Positions 18,701-27,499 of a stretch of 64,000 nt of DNA are shown piece by piece. The stretch covers positions 310,001 through 374,000 of the forward strand of contig NZ_NCSY01000002.1 in the NCBI RefSeq assembly GCF_002156875.1, written 5' to 3'. The notes beneath the pieces are model-generated. The model was not told where the DNA came from. It did not search any database and saw nothing but the letters and a program-made list of their open reading frames with translations. The position numbers and the translations under genes were made by a program. Each line of letters starts with the position of its first letter. The stretch's first letter is position 1. Source of the stretch: Bacillus sp. EAC (GTDB lineage Bacteria > Bacillota > Bacilli > Bacillales > Bacillaceae_G).

Positions 18701-20097
18701 CCAAGAGTAACTTTCCCTTTATTACTACCACTTGCCGTCAAAGTCGTCACATTTGGCACATTTACAAGTACATTTGAATTTGTATTTAGATTTAACTCTT
18801 CAATCTTGCTAGATCCATCAATTGTAAGATCAGTATTACTATTTACTTGCAAATAGTTAATTGGAGTATTAATTGTAAGATTAGGTACGTTTCCATTTAT
18901 TATTAATTGGCCAATATCATCCAAACTATTAATCTCAAATTCTTTCGTTACGACCATTTTTTCTATATTTGTATCATTACCAACTGAAAGGTTACCACCT
19001 AATGAATCTGCATTAATTGTTTGAATGACTCCATTAATATTCAATTCAACTGAAGTACCATTAGCAGTTATACGAAGTGTAGAGATTGACCCGTTTCCAC
19101 TTAATTGAACGGAACCACCATTGCTAACGTTAACTGTTCCAATATTTCCATTCAAAGAAACTTCATCTGCTCCATTTTGTAAATTAACATTTGAGATCGT
19201 TGAAGTATTTCCATTTTGAACTGTAGAATTTCCAGCTAGAGAAAGATCAGTAATTGTTGTATTTCCAACTGTTTGAACTGTCGTATCATTCGATTTAATT
19301 TCAATCTTACTTAATTTAGAACCATCAAACACTAGGACTAATTTTGCTGAAGTAGTTTGTTGTGTAGTAGTAGCAGTTGGAAGGAATGATGTAGGCACGA
19401 CATAAGATAATGATTTATAAAAAGCTTGTCCTAGAGATTTCTTTCCACCATCAGCATTATTTGAAGATGCAGTTTTAACTACATCCGAGCTTGATACGAG
19501 TGTTTTTCCTTTAACTGTCACTTTACTTGTATAGAAAGCATGTTTCACTTTGCTCGTAAGCTCTAAATCTTTTGTTGCCGTAATATTTTTAAGCGTTATG
19601 TAGTCGGCATTTACTTTAATCTTTCCATTAATAACAGCGCCTTTACCATCTAAAACACTATTATTTTTAAATATTTTATCGTCTGATTTAGAGGCTTTAC
19701 CCGGTGAATTAATTTCTAAGTACATTAACTGTTTGATCACTTTATTGCTATCATATGTAAATTGAATTTTCGCACTTTTTAAAGCATTACTATTTGAAAA
19801 GAAACCATTCAATGATTTATCATACTTAAATATTTTCTTACCGAGTACTACTGAACCTTTTGAAATTTTCGTGATTGTTTCAATGGCCGAAGTTGTAACC
19901 TTCGAGGAAGCTGCGTTCACTTTAACAGAAGAAACTGAAACACTATCCTTGCTATTAGTTTTAGAAGTTGTTTGTAATAGATTACTAGCAGCCTCTACGC
20001 TCAAAGTATTTAGTGGTAGATTAACAACTAATGATGATGCCACTAAAACTGAGCTAACGGTCATTTTAACATACTTTTTACCTATCTTTTCATCCAA
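15739..20097 (-). CDS. Giant secreted surface protein with three parallel beta-helix repeats
   Basis: 1452 aa. Start TTG at 20097 after GAGGAG. A signal peptide ends near residue 37 (LSVEAAS). Residues about 40-230 are Ser/Thr/Lys-rich. About 250-490 is a beta-solenoid of short Asn-rich repeats (TISNVNLQNGADEVSLNG). About 600-800 looks like a concanavalin/laminin-G-type sugar-binding domain (WEIDRTAPDSWVISNNGW, then YINGTLVNEY). About 805-1445 holds three consecutive ~210-residue right-handed beta-helix units, each with AGTY or EGTYKLNSQIRI, DYGSGINVVSSSNV and WYGVNV motifs and ending near TIWSN. No LPxTG, SLH or LysM anchor is visible. Pectate-lyase-like helices usually bind or cut polysaccharide. 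It sits beside the S-layer gene, so it may coat the same surface (inference). Confidence 0.85.
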   Translation of the reverse strand: MDEKIGKKYVKMTVSSVLVASSLVVNLPLNTLSVEAASNLLQTTSKTNSKDSVSVSSVKVNAASSKVTTSAIETITKISKGSVVLGKKIFKYDKSLNGFFSNSNALKSAKIQFTYDSNKVIKQLMYLEINSPGKASKSDDKIFKNNSVLDGKGAVINGKIKVNADYITLKNITATKDLELTSKVKHAFYTSKVTVKGKTLVSSSDVVKTASSNNADGGKKSLGQAFYKSLSYVVPTSFLPTATTTQQTTSAKLVLVFDGSKLSKIEIKSNDTTVQTVGNTTITDLSLAGNSTVQNGNTSTISNVNLQNGADEVSLNGNIGTVNVSNGGSVQLSGNGSISTLRITANGTSVELNINGVIQTINADSLGGNLSVGNDTNIEKMVVTKEFEINSLDDIGQLIINGNVPNLTINTPINYLQVNSNTDLTIDGSSKIEELNLNTNSNVLVNVPNVTTLTASGSNKGKVTLGKDTKVDNIQNRGLLKDPNQLAQVNKENGENLNRIPGGTSGGGGVIVSPITLSAVVVLNERTVSFNSNVADATIKWNGELLPQKTVQGTNSVTVPLVESTKKNELTIEKAGFVTYSNKQVVWVSAYDSNATLGSWEIDRTAPDSWVISNNGWITNSTTDQQNANNWYDWQGKGAHTNVGLTDKWKVESKIDLTTELNAGKGVRTSMWVQVDGINGDAATQNNVVDWAILQYKYDSHSKQKGWEAWNSTTGAWVALTGVSTETGIYTLTMTYNGGKLSQYINGTLVNEYTIDTDEGFTETAPSHLIIQSRTFGEAYTTKWQVPTVSYKNEYPAGAKFVSNASELTSAVANAKDGDSIYLAAGTYALDSQLRIDKKLNLIGKGDSTVITKGNSDWSNATGSKGYASLITVNSGNNAVNLENLKVTGAKNITMTSPDSGTDYGSGINVVSSSNVTLNNVTSTDNDAAGLIVNSSTVTASGLKTSGNSWYGVNVDQKDSTDAYFSLTGHNVLEEDVQIISDSSENVHVTAPYYDVYKLENSTKTIWSNKALKNVVALTHANSTKYYTNLQAAVQAADDGDLVSIGEGTYKLNSQIRITKEISIIGSGENTIITKSDADWTNATGSKGYAALITVLSGDNEVHIENLKVTGAKNISMTPPGSGTDYGSGINIVSSSNVTLKNVTSTKNDAAGLIVNSSKVTAENLNTSENKWYGVNVEKKDSVDASFTLTGNGVIGEDIQIITGTVGNVQVDANRYNTYKLEDSPSTIWNNKSLKNVVALTHANSTRYYTNLETAVSAAVQGDEVRIGEGTYKLNSQIRINKEISIIGAGDSTVITKGNTAWTNDTGSKGHAALITVVSGSNKVKLENFTVTGAKNITMTGSGNGIDYGSGINIVSSSDVSLNNVSSIGNEAAGLIVNSSTVTAHNLNTSSNRWYGVNVDQNEASEAHFTLTGTGVLGEPIQIFSDKTTGVTVVADGYTPTPPIPFTIWSNR

Positions 20098-20328
20098 AAC
20101 AAAACATCTCCTCTAACTATATAATCATTTCATATTTAAAAAAAACATGACTATTATAGTATACAGTAGACAAAGTTTGGTATAAAATCATAATTTTCTT
20201 ACTTTTCTTACAAATTACGACAAAAATACCTCTTAATTTATTTTAATATAAAAAAACTCAAAAGTCTCAGTGTTCGAAAACATTCAAACTTTCATGCTAT
20301 AAAATTTATATTTAGTATTTTGTAAAAC

Positions 20329-20362
20329 AAAAAAAGCCTGCGTGTATACGCAGGCTTTTTTT
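20329..20362 (-). terminator. Terminator of the S-layer gene
   Basis: GCCTGCGT-GTAT-ACGCAGGC flanked by A- and T-runs of seven. It is placed 29 bases after the stop at 20391. Confidence 0.95.
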
Positions 20363-20390
20363 AATAATATATTTTAATCTATCGACTAAA

Positions 20391-22832
20391 TTATTGAGTT
20401 ACAGTAATGTTAGCTGGAATTGAAACTTTGTTTCCAGAAGCATCTACAAGATCAAGTGTAGATAATGCTTTTAAAGATAGACCTTTTGATAATTTAGTAG
20501 CATCTACATTAGCGATTGTAAATTCAACAGTTGTTACACCAGTTGTACCAACGTTAGAATCAACGCTCTCCACCACTGCTTGTGATAATCCACCAACTAA
20601 CACTTCAAAGTCAAGACCTAATTTATCAGCTTGTGATACAGCTTCAGAGAAAGTAATTGTAACTTTGTTTGTTGCAGTTAATCTAGCAGAAGTTACTGCT
20701 GGAGCAACGTTTTCAGTTAAAGATAATGTATTAGTAAAGTATGTGTTCATTACTTTAGTAGAACCTAAAGCTTTGATTCCTGAAATATTGATGTTACGAG
20801 TACCAGTAAATCCATTTGAACCAGCCTTTAAGTTAAGAACTGCAACTTGAGTTCCACCAACAGCAGCTGGATTTAATGTTACTGACTCAACGATAGCACC
20901 GTCAATTTTATAGTTAGCAACATTCGTTGCTGTAGCTCCATCAACAGCTCTGTCGAAAGTTACTACTACTTTGTTGTTGTCAGTTCCACGAGCTACACTG
21001 TTTACATTTAAAACGTCAACGTTAGCAGGAACGCCATCTTTTCCACGAGTAAATGTTACTTTAGTTCCTTCAGCATCTACTGCAGCGGCACTAGCAACAC
21101 CAGCAAATGTTAAGTCAAGTGTGTAAGCTGCACCTTCAACATCAGTTCCAACTCCACCTAATAATGTAGCTAATTCTACACGAACAACTTTTTTATTGTT
21201 AGCATCTTTATATGCAACAGGAGTTGCAGCAAAAGCAGCAGTATTTGTAACAAAGTCTTTAACGAATGAACCAGCACCAGCAACTGTCGGAGTTGCTCCT
21301 AAAAGTACATCTTTATCAAATGTTACTTCAAGATATTGCTTGTTATTGTTTGCATCTGCAACTACAGCACTTGATACTACTTTTGGAGCTGCAGTTTCTT
21401 TAACAAAAGTAACAACTCGAGTAAGATCAGTTCCTACTTCACCACTTAAATCAGTAATTGAAGAAACTGCAATTGTAGCAGCGCCATCAAGTACTGCAGT
21501 AGTTGTTACATTATATTTAGTCGGGTCAGTAGAATCTTTAACGATACTTGCAGCTGCAGTTCCATTAATTGTTACAACTGGGTTAGAAATTAATTCTTCA
21601 GAGAATTTAACTGCAAAAGTTTTAGCACCTGTTTGAGTGATTGAAGATACTGTTGGAACAGCACCATCTTTAGCACCTTTTACAAATGAAGCAGTTGCAG
21701 GGTTTGGAGTTAATAAGTTACCAGCTTGGTCTTGAGCTCCGATAAATGTAGCAATTACTTCTTTACCAGCAGCAACATCAGAACCAACTGTGAAAGTTAC
21801 CGATTTTGCTCCAGCTACGAAATCATTAGAAATTCCTGTTCCACCAGCTACAACTACAGTGCCATCTGCTAATTTATAGCTAACTGCACCTAAAGATTTA
21901 ATTGGCTCTGAGAAGTTAACTGTAAATGAACCAGCAGAATTTTTTACAGTAGATAAAATTGCAGGAGCAACTGTATCTGAAGCAAATGTTACAACATCAT
22001 TATATTTAGTAGCAGTTTTACCGTCTTTAGCAACTACTCCATCAACTACTACATCATATCTCTTAGAAAGAGGATTTGCAGAAGTTACTGTTAAAGTTTT
22101 TCCATCTGAGCTAAGTGTTCCAGTAAGAGCACCAGAAACTACTCCATCAATTGTTGTAAATGTTACAGTTGCTTTAAACGCGCCACTTGTACCATTTGTA
22201 AATACTGATGCTGGATCAACAGCTTTGTTGAATTTCACTTCTACTTGAGTAGCGTTAATTGCAGTTATGCTAGCAACTTTAGGAACTGCTAATTCTTCAA
22301 TTTTCTTTAATACTTCTGCTTTAAGATCAGTAGCTTGTTTAATTAAGTCAGCTTTTACAGAAGCAGTTTTAATTTTGTTAACTAAAACCATTCCATCAGC
22401 GAACATTTTTTCTACGTCTTCTACTTTAGTGTCAGCAGTAACAACGTATGCTTTTGCAGCTTCTAAAGCAGCTTTTGCAGTAGCGATGTTTTTAGCTTCT
22501 GTTTCAGCAACTACGATAACTGTTTTGTAGTATTTGTTGATTGCAGCTGATTTTGTAGTTACTTTTTTAGTTAAAGAAGCTTTTAATTTAGCGTCTTTTT
22601 TGCTTGTTAATTTAGCGATAGCTTTTTGAGCTGCTACTTTAACTTTAGCAGAGTTTGAAACGTCCGCTCTTGTTTTTACTGATAATTTGTAATAAGCGTC
22701 TACTGCTTTAGTTGCAGCTTGAGCTGGTGTTACAGTTTTTGTTGCAGCAGCTACTGGAGCCACCGCAGATGCTACCATTGCAGCTGTAAGCGCAGTAGTA
22801 ACGATTTTTTTGTTGTTTTTGTTAAATGCCAT
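20391..22832 (-). CDS. S-layer protein without SLH domains
   Basis: Start ATG at 22832, with GGGAGG 9 bases before; an in-frame upstream extension to 22946 lies in the leader. 813 aa with signal peptide (AFNKNNKKIVTTALTAAMVA, cleavage after VAAA). Residues about 35-190 are Lys/Ala-rich alpha-helix with no SLH motif, as in SbsC-type S-layer proteins that bind the wall through a helical N-terminal domain. From about 195 a string of Ig-like domains (SbsA_Ig type) follows: VEVKFNKAVDPASV, SFTVNFSEPIKSL, TFAVKFSEELIS, YLEVTFDKDVLL, KVVVTFDRAVDG, KVTITFSEAVSQ. Strongly biased codon use, a strong ribosome site and a strong terminator indicate very high expression. Divergent to secA2-slaP, its likely export machinery. 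Confidence 0.9.
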   Translation of the reverse strand: MAFNKNNKKIVTTALTAAMVASAVAPVAAATKTVTPAQAATKAVDAYYKLSVKTRADVSNSAKVKVAAQKAIAKLTSKKDAKLKASLTKKVTTKSAAINKYYKTVIVVAETEAKNIATAKAALEAAKAYVVTADTKVEDVEKMFADGMVLVNKIKTASVKADLIKQATDLKAEVLKKIEELAVPKVASITAINATQVEVKFNKAVDPASVFTNGTSGAFKATVTFTTIDGVVSGALTGTLSSDGKTLTVTSANPLSKRYDVVVDGVVAKDGKTATKYNDVVTFASDTVAPAILSTVKNSAGSFTVNFSEPIKSLGAVSYKLADGTVVVAGGTGISNDFVAGAKSVTFTVGSDVAAGKEVIATFIGAQDQAGNLLTPNPATASFVKGAKDGAVPTVSSITQTGAKTFAVKFSEELISNPVVTINGTAAASIVKDSTDPTKYNVTTTAVLDGAATIAVSSITDLSGEVGTDLTRVVTFVKETAAPKVVSSAVVADANNNKQYLEVTFDKDVLLGATPTVAGAGSFVKDFVTNTAAFAATPVAYKDANNKKVVRVELATLLGGVGTDVEGAAYTLDLTFAGVASAAAVDAEGTKVTFTRGKDGVPANVDVLNVNSVARGTDNNKVVVTFDRAVDGATATNVANYKIDGAIVESVTLNPAAVGGTQVAVLNLKAGSNGFTGTRNINISGIKALGSTKVMNTYFTNTLSLTENVAPAVTSARLTATNKVTITFSEAVSQADKLGLDFEVLVGGLSQAVVESVDSNVGTTGVTTVEFTIANVDATKLSKGLSLKALSTLDLVDASGNKVSIPANITVTQ

Positions 22833-23331
22833 TCTAGTGTTCCTCCCTGTGATCTTATGTAGTATTTTACTAGAATAAAAGATGCATTCTCCTACTCTAG
22901 GTATTAACTCAAACCGTAGGTCAATATCTCTACTGCCTACTATCAAATTTACAAATTTTGTATAAATTTGACATAATTTACTAAATGGTTAACAACGCTA
23001 GTATACAACAACTGAATCGAAATTTGTATAAAAAATTTTAAATATTAATAATAATTTTTAATTACAAAGTTTTCAGTAATGTTACAGACAGTTTGCTGTA
23101 CACATAATACATCGTCATTAATAGTCATATTTGTAGTCTTTTTTTAAACTTTTTTATTAAATTCTAAAAGATAAGACAAATCTCCTACTTTTGTCGAAAA
23201 GTATATGTGAAAACAGTTCCGATTTTCATTCTTTTCTATTAATTCTAACTTTTACTAGTTCGAGAAGAGCATAAGTTATGGTACATTAATAGAATAGAAA
23301 CGATAGATTACCATCTTAGGAGGGAACACCC
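22833..23331. other. Divergent control region between the S-layer gene and secA2
   Basis: 499 bases without a gene. It contains the long S-layer leader, an inverted repeat CAAATTTA/TAAATTTG (22944-22951, 22963-22970) that could be an operator or leader hairpin, and a Spo0A-type box at 23192. I cannot assign -35/-10 elements with confidence on either strand. Confidence 0.5.
23192..23198 (+). promoter_or_regulatory. Putative Spo0A box upstream of secA2
   Basis: TGTCGAA inside TTTTGTCGAAAAG, 134 bases before the secA2 start. It matches the consensus 0A box core exactly, but a 7-base match can arise by chance. Confidence 0.4.
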
Positions 23332-25713
23332 TTGATCCAGTCATTGCAAAAAATAATTGGCAATCGAAAATTAAAAGAATATGAAAAGTTAGTTTCGGAG
23401 ATAAACGCCCTAGAATCTTTCTATGAAAAGCAATCAGATGAAGCTTTAAAAGAATTTACTTATACATGGAAGCAAAAAATTACTAATAATGAAGTAACAG
23501 TAGATGAACTAAGAGTAGAAGCTTTTGCATTAGTACGTGAAGCCTCAAAACGTGTACTTGGCATGAGACATTATGATGTACAGTTAATTGGTGGACTTAC
23601 ACTATTTGACGGAAATATTGCTGAAATGCCAACTGGTGAAGGAAAAACATTAGTTTCTTCATTACCAGCGTATACACGTGCACTTGAAGGAAAAGGTGTG
23701 CATATCATAACAGTTAATGACTATTTGGCTCGTCGTGACTCAGAGCAAATTGGTCAAATTCATGAATTTTTAGGACTAACTGTTGGTTTAAATATTCCTG
23801 ACCATTCTATAGAAGAAAAAAAATCTGCATACAACGCTGACATAACATATGGAATCGGAACAGAATTTGGTTTTGACTATTTACGAGATAATATGGTTGA
23901 TGCAGGTGAAGATCAAGTTCAACGTCCATTTCACTACTCAATCATTGATGAAATTGATTCAGTTTTAATTGATGAAGCAAAAACACCATTAATTATCGCA
24001 GGTAAAAAATCAGCACAATCACATTTATATTTACTATGTGCTAGATTTATTCGTACTTTTAAAAAAGAAGTGGATTTTTTATATGATGAAGAATCAAAAG
24101 CAATTGCTTTAACAGAGGAAGGAATTACAAAAGTAGAAAGAGCTTTTACGATTGATAATTTATATGATCTTGAGCATGCAACTCTTTTCCACTTTGTTCA
24201 CAACGCTTTACGTGCTGAAGTATTATTCCAACGTGATGTTGATTACATTGTGCATGAAGGAGAAATTCAATTAATAGACTTATTTACAGGGCGTATTATG
24301 GAAGGTCGTTCTTTAAGTAATGGCTTGCATCAAGCAATTGAAGCAAAAGAGGGACTAAAATCAACTGAAGAAAATCATACAGTAGCTTCTGTAACGATTC
24401 AAAACTATTTCCGTATGTATCCAATTCTTTCTGGAATGACTGGAACAGGTAAAACGGAGGAAAAAGAATTTTTACAAGTTTATAATATGGAAGTTATTCA
24501 AGTTCCAACAAATAAACCGGTTATTCGTATTGATCATGAAGATATTATCTTTGAAAAAACTTCTCAAAAACTTCAGGCTGTTTTAGAGGATGTAAAGCTT
24601 CGCCATGAAAAAGGACAACCAATTCTAATTGGAACAACTTCAATCCGTCAGTCTGAAATTATAGCTGATTTACTAGAAAAGGCTGACATTGAATTCCAAT
24701 TATTAAATGCTAAGCATGTTGAAAAAGAAGCAGAAATGATCGCTTTAGCTGGTCAAAAAGGTATGATTACCATTTCAACCAATATGGCTGGACGTGGTAC
24801 AGATATTTTATTAGGTGAAGGAGTTCCTGAATTAGGTGGTTTACATGTAATCGGAACAGAGCGTCATGAAAGTGAACGAATTGATCTTCAATTAAGAGGA
24901 CGTGCAGGGCGACAAGGGGATCCTGGTTCAACTCAATTCTATTTATCACTTGAGGATGAGTTATTTGTACGCTATAACCCAGATAAACTTGAGAAGTTAA
25001 TGAAGAATTTACAAGTAAATCAATCTGGTAGAGTGTTAAATCATAATATCCAAGAGTTTGTCACAACTACACAACGTTTATGTGAAGGAAATCAATTTAC
25101 AATTCGTGAATGGCAATTGAAATTAGACGGCGTTGCAAATGAACATCGTCGAGTAATGTATGAATTCCGAAACAACTTATTAGTTAACGAAATTGATGTA
25201 GATTGGTTAATTAAACAAGTGGACGACACAATTGCAAAAGCACTTACTTTATACTATCCAGAAAACAGTGTACCTGAAGACTGGAACCAACTTGAAGGAA
25301 AAACTGCTCTTGAACAGTTAATTCCACCATTACGTATAGATGAAGAGTATTTTAATGATGAGCAAGATGTATGGCGTGTCGTAAACGAAGCATTATCAGT
25401 TTATAAAGAATTGCTTCTAGCAATGGATGAAGAGAAAAAAGCTGAACTGATCACGATAATGAAATTGACTTCACTTGGAGTAGTAGATTTATATTGGACA
25501 GAGCATATCGAGCATTTACAACATTTAATAGAAGGAATTCACTTGCGTCAATATCAACAAGAAGATCCAATTCGTTTATATGAATTTGATGGTTTCACGT
25601 TATTTGAACACACTTTCTATACAATACAACGAGAAATTACATCAAATCTTGCTGCTTTATTTCAAGAAATTACTTGTCCAACGGAGGTAGAAGAACATGT
25701 TTTCATCGATTAA
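23332..25713 (+). CDS. secA2: Accessory Sec translocase ATPase SecA2
   Basis: Start TTG at 23332 with AGGAGGG 7 bases before. 793 aa. Motor motifs: Walker A MPTGEGKT (99-106), Walker B DEID (206-209), GTEFGFDYLRDN, SGMTGTGKTEE and the helicase motif TNMAGRGTDI followed by LQLRGRAGRQGD. The C-terminal zinc-binding Cys cluster of housekeeping SecA is absent, which fits a SecA2. It drives ATP-dependent export of a subset of proteins through the SecYEG channel. The next gene overlaps it by 17 bases and encodes SlaP; in B. anthracis this pair exports the S-layer proteins. The S-layer gene is adjacent and divergent, so it is the obvious client. Confidence 0.95.
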   Translation: MIQSLQKIIGNRKLKEYEKLVSEINALESFYEKQSDEALKEFTYTWKQKITNNEVTVDELRVEAFALVREASKRVLGMRHYDVQLIGGLTLFDGNIAEMPTGEGKTLVSSLPAYTRALEGKGVHIITVNDYLARRDSEQIGQIHEFLGLTVGLNIPDHSIEEKKSAYNADITYGIGTEFGFDYLRDNMVDAGEDQVQRPFHYSIIDEIDSVLIDEAKTPLIIAGKKSAQSHLYLLCARFIRTFKKEVDFLYDEESKAIALTEEGITKVERAFTIDNLYDLEHATLFHFVHNALRAEVLFQRDVDYIVHEGEIQLIDLFTGRIMEGRSLSNGLHQAIEAKEGLKSTEENHTVASVTIQNYFRMYPILSGMTGTGKTEEKEFLQVYNMEVIQVPTNKPVIRIDHEDIIFEKTSQKLQAVLEDVKLRHEKGQPILIGTTSIRQSEIIADLLEKADIEFQLLNAKHVEKEAEMIALAGQKGMITISTNMAGRGTDILLGEGVPELGGLHVIGTERHESERIDLQLRGRAGRQGDPGSTQFYLSLEDELFVRYNPDKLEKLMKNLQVNQSGRVLNHNIQEFVTTTQRLCEGNQFTIREWQLKLDGVANEHRRVMYEFRNNLLVNEIDVDWLIKQVDDTIAKALTLYYPENSVPEDWNQLEGKTALEQLIPPLRIDEEYFNDEQDVWRVVNEALSVYKELLLAMDEEKKAELITIMKLTSLGVVDLYWTEHIEHLQHLIEGIHLRQYQQEDPIRLYEFDGFTLFEHTFYTIQREITSNLAALFQEITCPTEVEEHVFID

Positions 25714-26602
25714 GCGTTTTTTACAAAAGGGTAAAGATTCTACTGTTTCATCGAATGATTTATTACAACAAGCTTCTACTGAAGAAACTGTACAAACTGA
25801 AGAAGTGGAAGTAAAAGAAGTTTATCCAAAAATCTCTTTCCATCCATTAATGCATATTGAGGATGAAAGTCGCTATGTTTACCAATTTTTAAATAATGAG
25901 TTACCACCTTTACTGCCTAACCAATTATCTTTATCAGCAATTGATATTGAAGTGGATGAAGAAGGGGCAATGGTAACTGCATTTGTTCGAAACAGCTTAG
26001 AAAAATCAGTTCTCTTAGAAGATGTAGTTCTTCTATTAATAAGTGAAGAAAGAGAACTATTGGCTAGAAAAGAGTTTAGCCTAGAAGATCTTGGAGAATT
26101 ACCAGCATGCAGTAGTCGCCCATGGCGTTTTTACTTCGAGCGTGAGTTCTTAACAAAAGAGGAATTACCTGCAACTGGATTCCAATTAGCATTTGATTTA
26201 TCTAAAAATGAACATAAATTAGATTTAAATCCGGAATGGGAAGAACAGCTTACAGAGGAACAAAAAGAAGAATTACGTAAGCTAGTTAGTACGTTACCTA
26301 AACTTGGACCGAATGAAATTAGTTTACATGCTGTATCAGCTAGATCACGTGATGATGGAAACTTATCAGCAACACTACTAATTAGAAATGGATCAAAACA
26401 AGCTGTAAATCTTGAGCAATTACCGCTTGAAGTGATCGACGAAAATGGAGAACTAATTGCTAGAGGTTCCTTTACATTACCTCCATTAACGATACACCCA
26501 AATACAAGCAAACCTTGGACATTCATTTTTCCGGAAAGTCTTGTTGAAAATCCAACATTTAATCGTTTTAGCGTTAGAGTTCCAAATCAAGAAATTATGT
26601 AA
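25697..26602 (+). CDS. slaP: Accessory Sec system S-layer assembly protein SlaP
   Basis: 301 aa, overlapping the secA2 end by 17 bases; GGAGG lies 9 bases before the ATG, so the two are translationally coupled. No signal peptide. The protein has two copies of a beta-rich SLAP domain of about 110 residues (about 50-150 and 185-300), recognised by paired motifs PNQLSLSAIDIEV / PNEISLHAVSARS, VTAFVRNSLEKSV / ATLLIRNGSKQAV, and SRPWRFYFERE / SKPWTFIFPES. An acidic linker with the helical stretch EEQLTEEQKEELRKL joins them. In B. anthracis SlaP assists SecA2-dependent secretion of S-layer proteins from the cytoplasm/membrane face. A terminator follows directly. Confidence 0.93.
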   Translation: MFSSIKRFLQKGKDSTVSSNDLLQQASTEETVQTEEVEVKEVYPKISFHPLMHIEDESRYVYQFLNNELPPLLPNQLSLSAIDIEVDEEGAMVTAFVRNSLEKSVLLEDVVLLLISEERELLARKEFSLEDLGELPACSSRPWRFYFEREFLTKEELPATGFQLAFDLSKNEHKLDLNPEWEEQLTEEQKEELRKLVSTLPKLGPNEISLHAVSARSRDDGNLSATLLIRNGSKQAVNLEQLPLEVIDENGELIARGSFTLPPLTIHPNTSKPWTFIFPESLVENPTFNRFSVRVPNQEIM

Positions 26603-26605
26603 ACC

Positions 26606-26645
26606 AAAGAAGCTAGGGACAAATTGTTCCCTAGCTTCTTTCTTT
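26606..26645. terminator. Terminator after slaP
   Basis: 14-bp perfect stem AAAGAAGCTAGGGA with complement, 8-nt loop, then CTTTTATTTC. On the minus strand it could also serve the ComK gene. Confidence 0.9.
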
Positions 26646-26649
26646 TATT

Positions 26650-27186
26650 TCAACCTATATTTTTCTTCAAATACTCCACCATAAATTCTTTCAATTGTAT
26701 TAGCTTCTCTTCTTCTGTTTTTACTTTATATTCAGCTGTTTGACTTAGGTAAATGCCAAGTAATTTCGTTGCCTTACTCATTTGGCGATCGAATATGTAA
26801 TAAGAAACAGGCACTTCAATTTCAGCTCCATTTCTGAAGTGTACTTTTGTCACTTCATTCATTTTTCGATAGTGCTTAATTTGAATAAAGTTTAGCCATT
26901 TACATGAACTGCCATTTGGAGATGTAGTGGGAATCATGAGTATTGACAATGCGGTATTGATCATAAGTGGAATCTTTTTCATATTTGGATAGCTGTTTTT
27001 CACAATTTCAAGATGCCCTTTTATTGAATGGTTATTAGCAAGAGCAGAACCTTTAATTAAGGTTCTAGCTGGTCGTGTTGAATAAACAACACCATTTGTA
27101 TCAGTAATTTTTGTTAAATATTCTGGGTGGCTTGCGGTTTCTAGCATCATTGTTTCATATGAGATGACATAATCTAATTTTGACAT
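26650..27186 (-). CDS. ComK-family competence transcription factor
   Basis: 178 aa, AGGGAGG before the ATG. Resembles B. subtilis ComK along its length: the segment VVYSTRPARTLIKGSALAN aligns with the CRFFGSSYAGRK region, ILMIPTTSPNGSSCKWLNF with LFLFPTLSSTRPQCGWISH, and VHFRNGAEIEVPVSYYIFDRQ with VTFSNGKTMELPISYNSFENQ. ComK is the master activator of DNA-uptake genes and binds paired AT-boxes as a tetramer. Many Bacillales carry two ComK paralogues; which one this is cannot be told here. It is divergent from a sigma factor gene 313 bases away. Confidence 0.85.
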   Translation of the reverse strand: MSKLDYVISYETMMLETASHPEYLTKITDTNGVVYSTRPARTLIKGSALANNHSIKGHLEIVKNSYPNMKKIPLMINTALSILMIPTTSPNGSSCKWLNFIQIKHYRKMNEVTKVHFRNGAEIEVPVSYYIFDRQMSKATKLLGIYLSQTAEYKVKTEEEKLIQLKEFMVEYLKKNIG

Positions 27187-27499
27187 AGGTACCTCCCTAA
27201 TGATATTTCTACACCTTAAATTATATCAAAACCAATTTAACTTATTTTTGACAATTATATGACCAGGCCTGCTTACCTTACGAAAAACATTTTAATTACT
27301 CAAATATTGTTCTTATTTTTGAATTTCACCTAACTATAAAGTTAGTAAACATGAATTATGATGCTTAAAATTTAAAGTTTAATTATTTCTTCCATTCTAT
27401 TTATAACCTTTATAAAAGTGCAGTACTCGATTTGATTTCGTATAGTTACCTCACCGCGGAATATAAGTAGATGGCGCGCCACTATGAAGGGCGAAACTG
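27187..27499. other. Divergent intergenic region comK / sigma factor
   Basis: 313 bases, AT-rich. AAGGG at 27488-27492 serves the sigma gene. I looked for AAAA-N5-TTTT ComK boxes and found no clean pair. Confidence 0.4.

Noticed and set aside
20407-22530. Several long frames antisense to the S-layer gene
   Set aside because: They arise from the strongly biased codon use of the S-layer gene on the other strand and have no ribosome sites.
20391-22832. SLH domains in the S-layer protein
   Set aside because: I searched the N-terminal and C-terminal parts for the SLH pattern (FxDV...A..L...G) and found none.
22833-22946. S-layer start at 22946
   Set aside because: The extra residues have no ribosome site and would put the signal peptide 38 residues inside; GGGAGG precedes the ATG at 22832.
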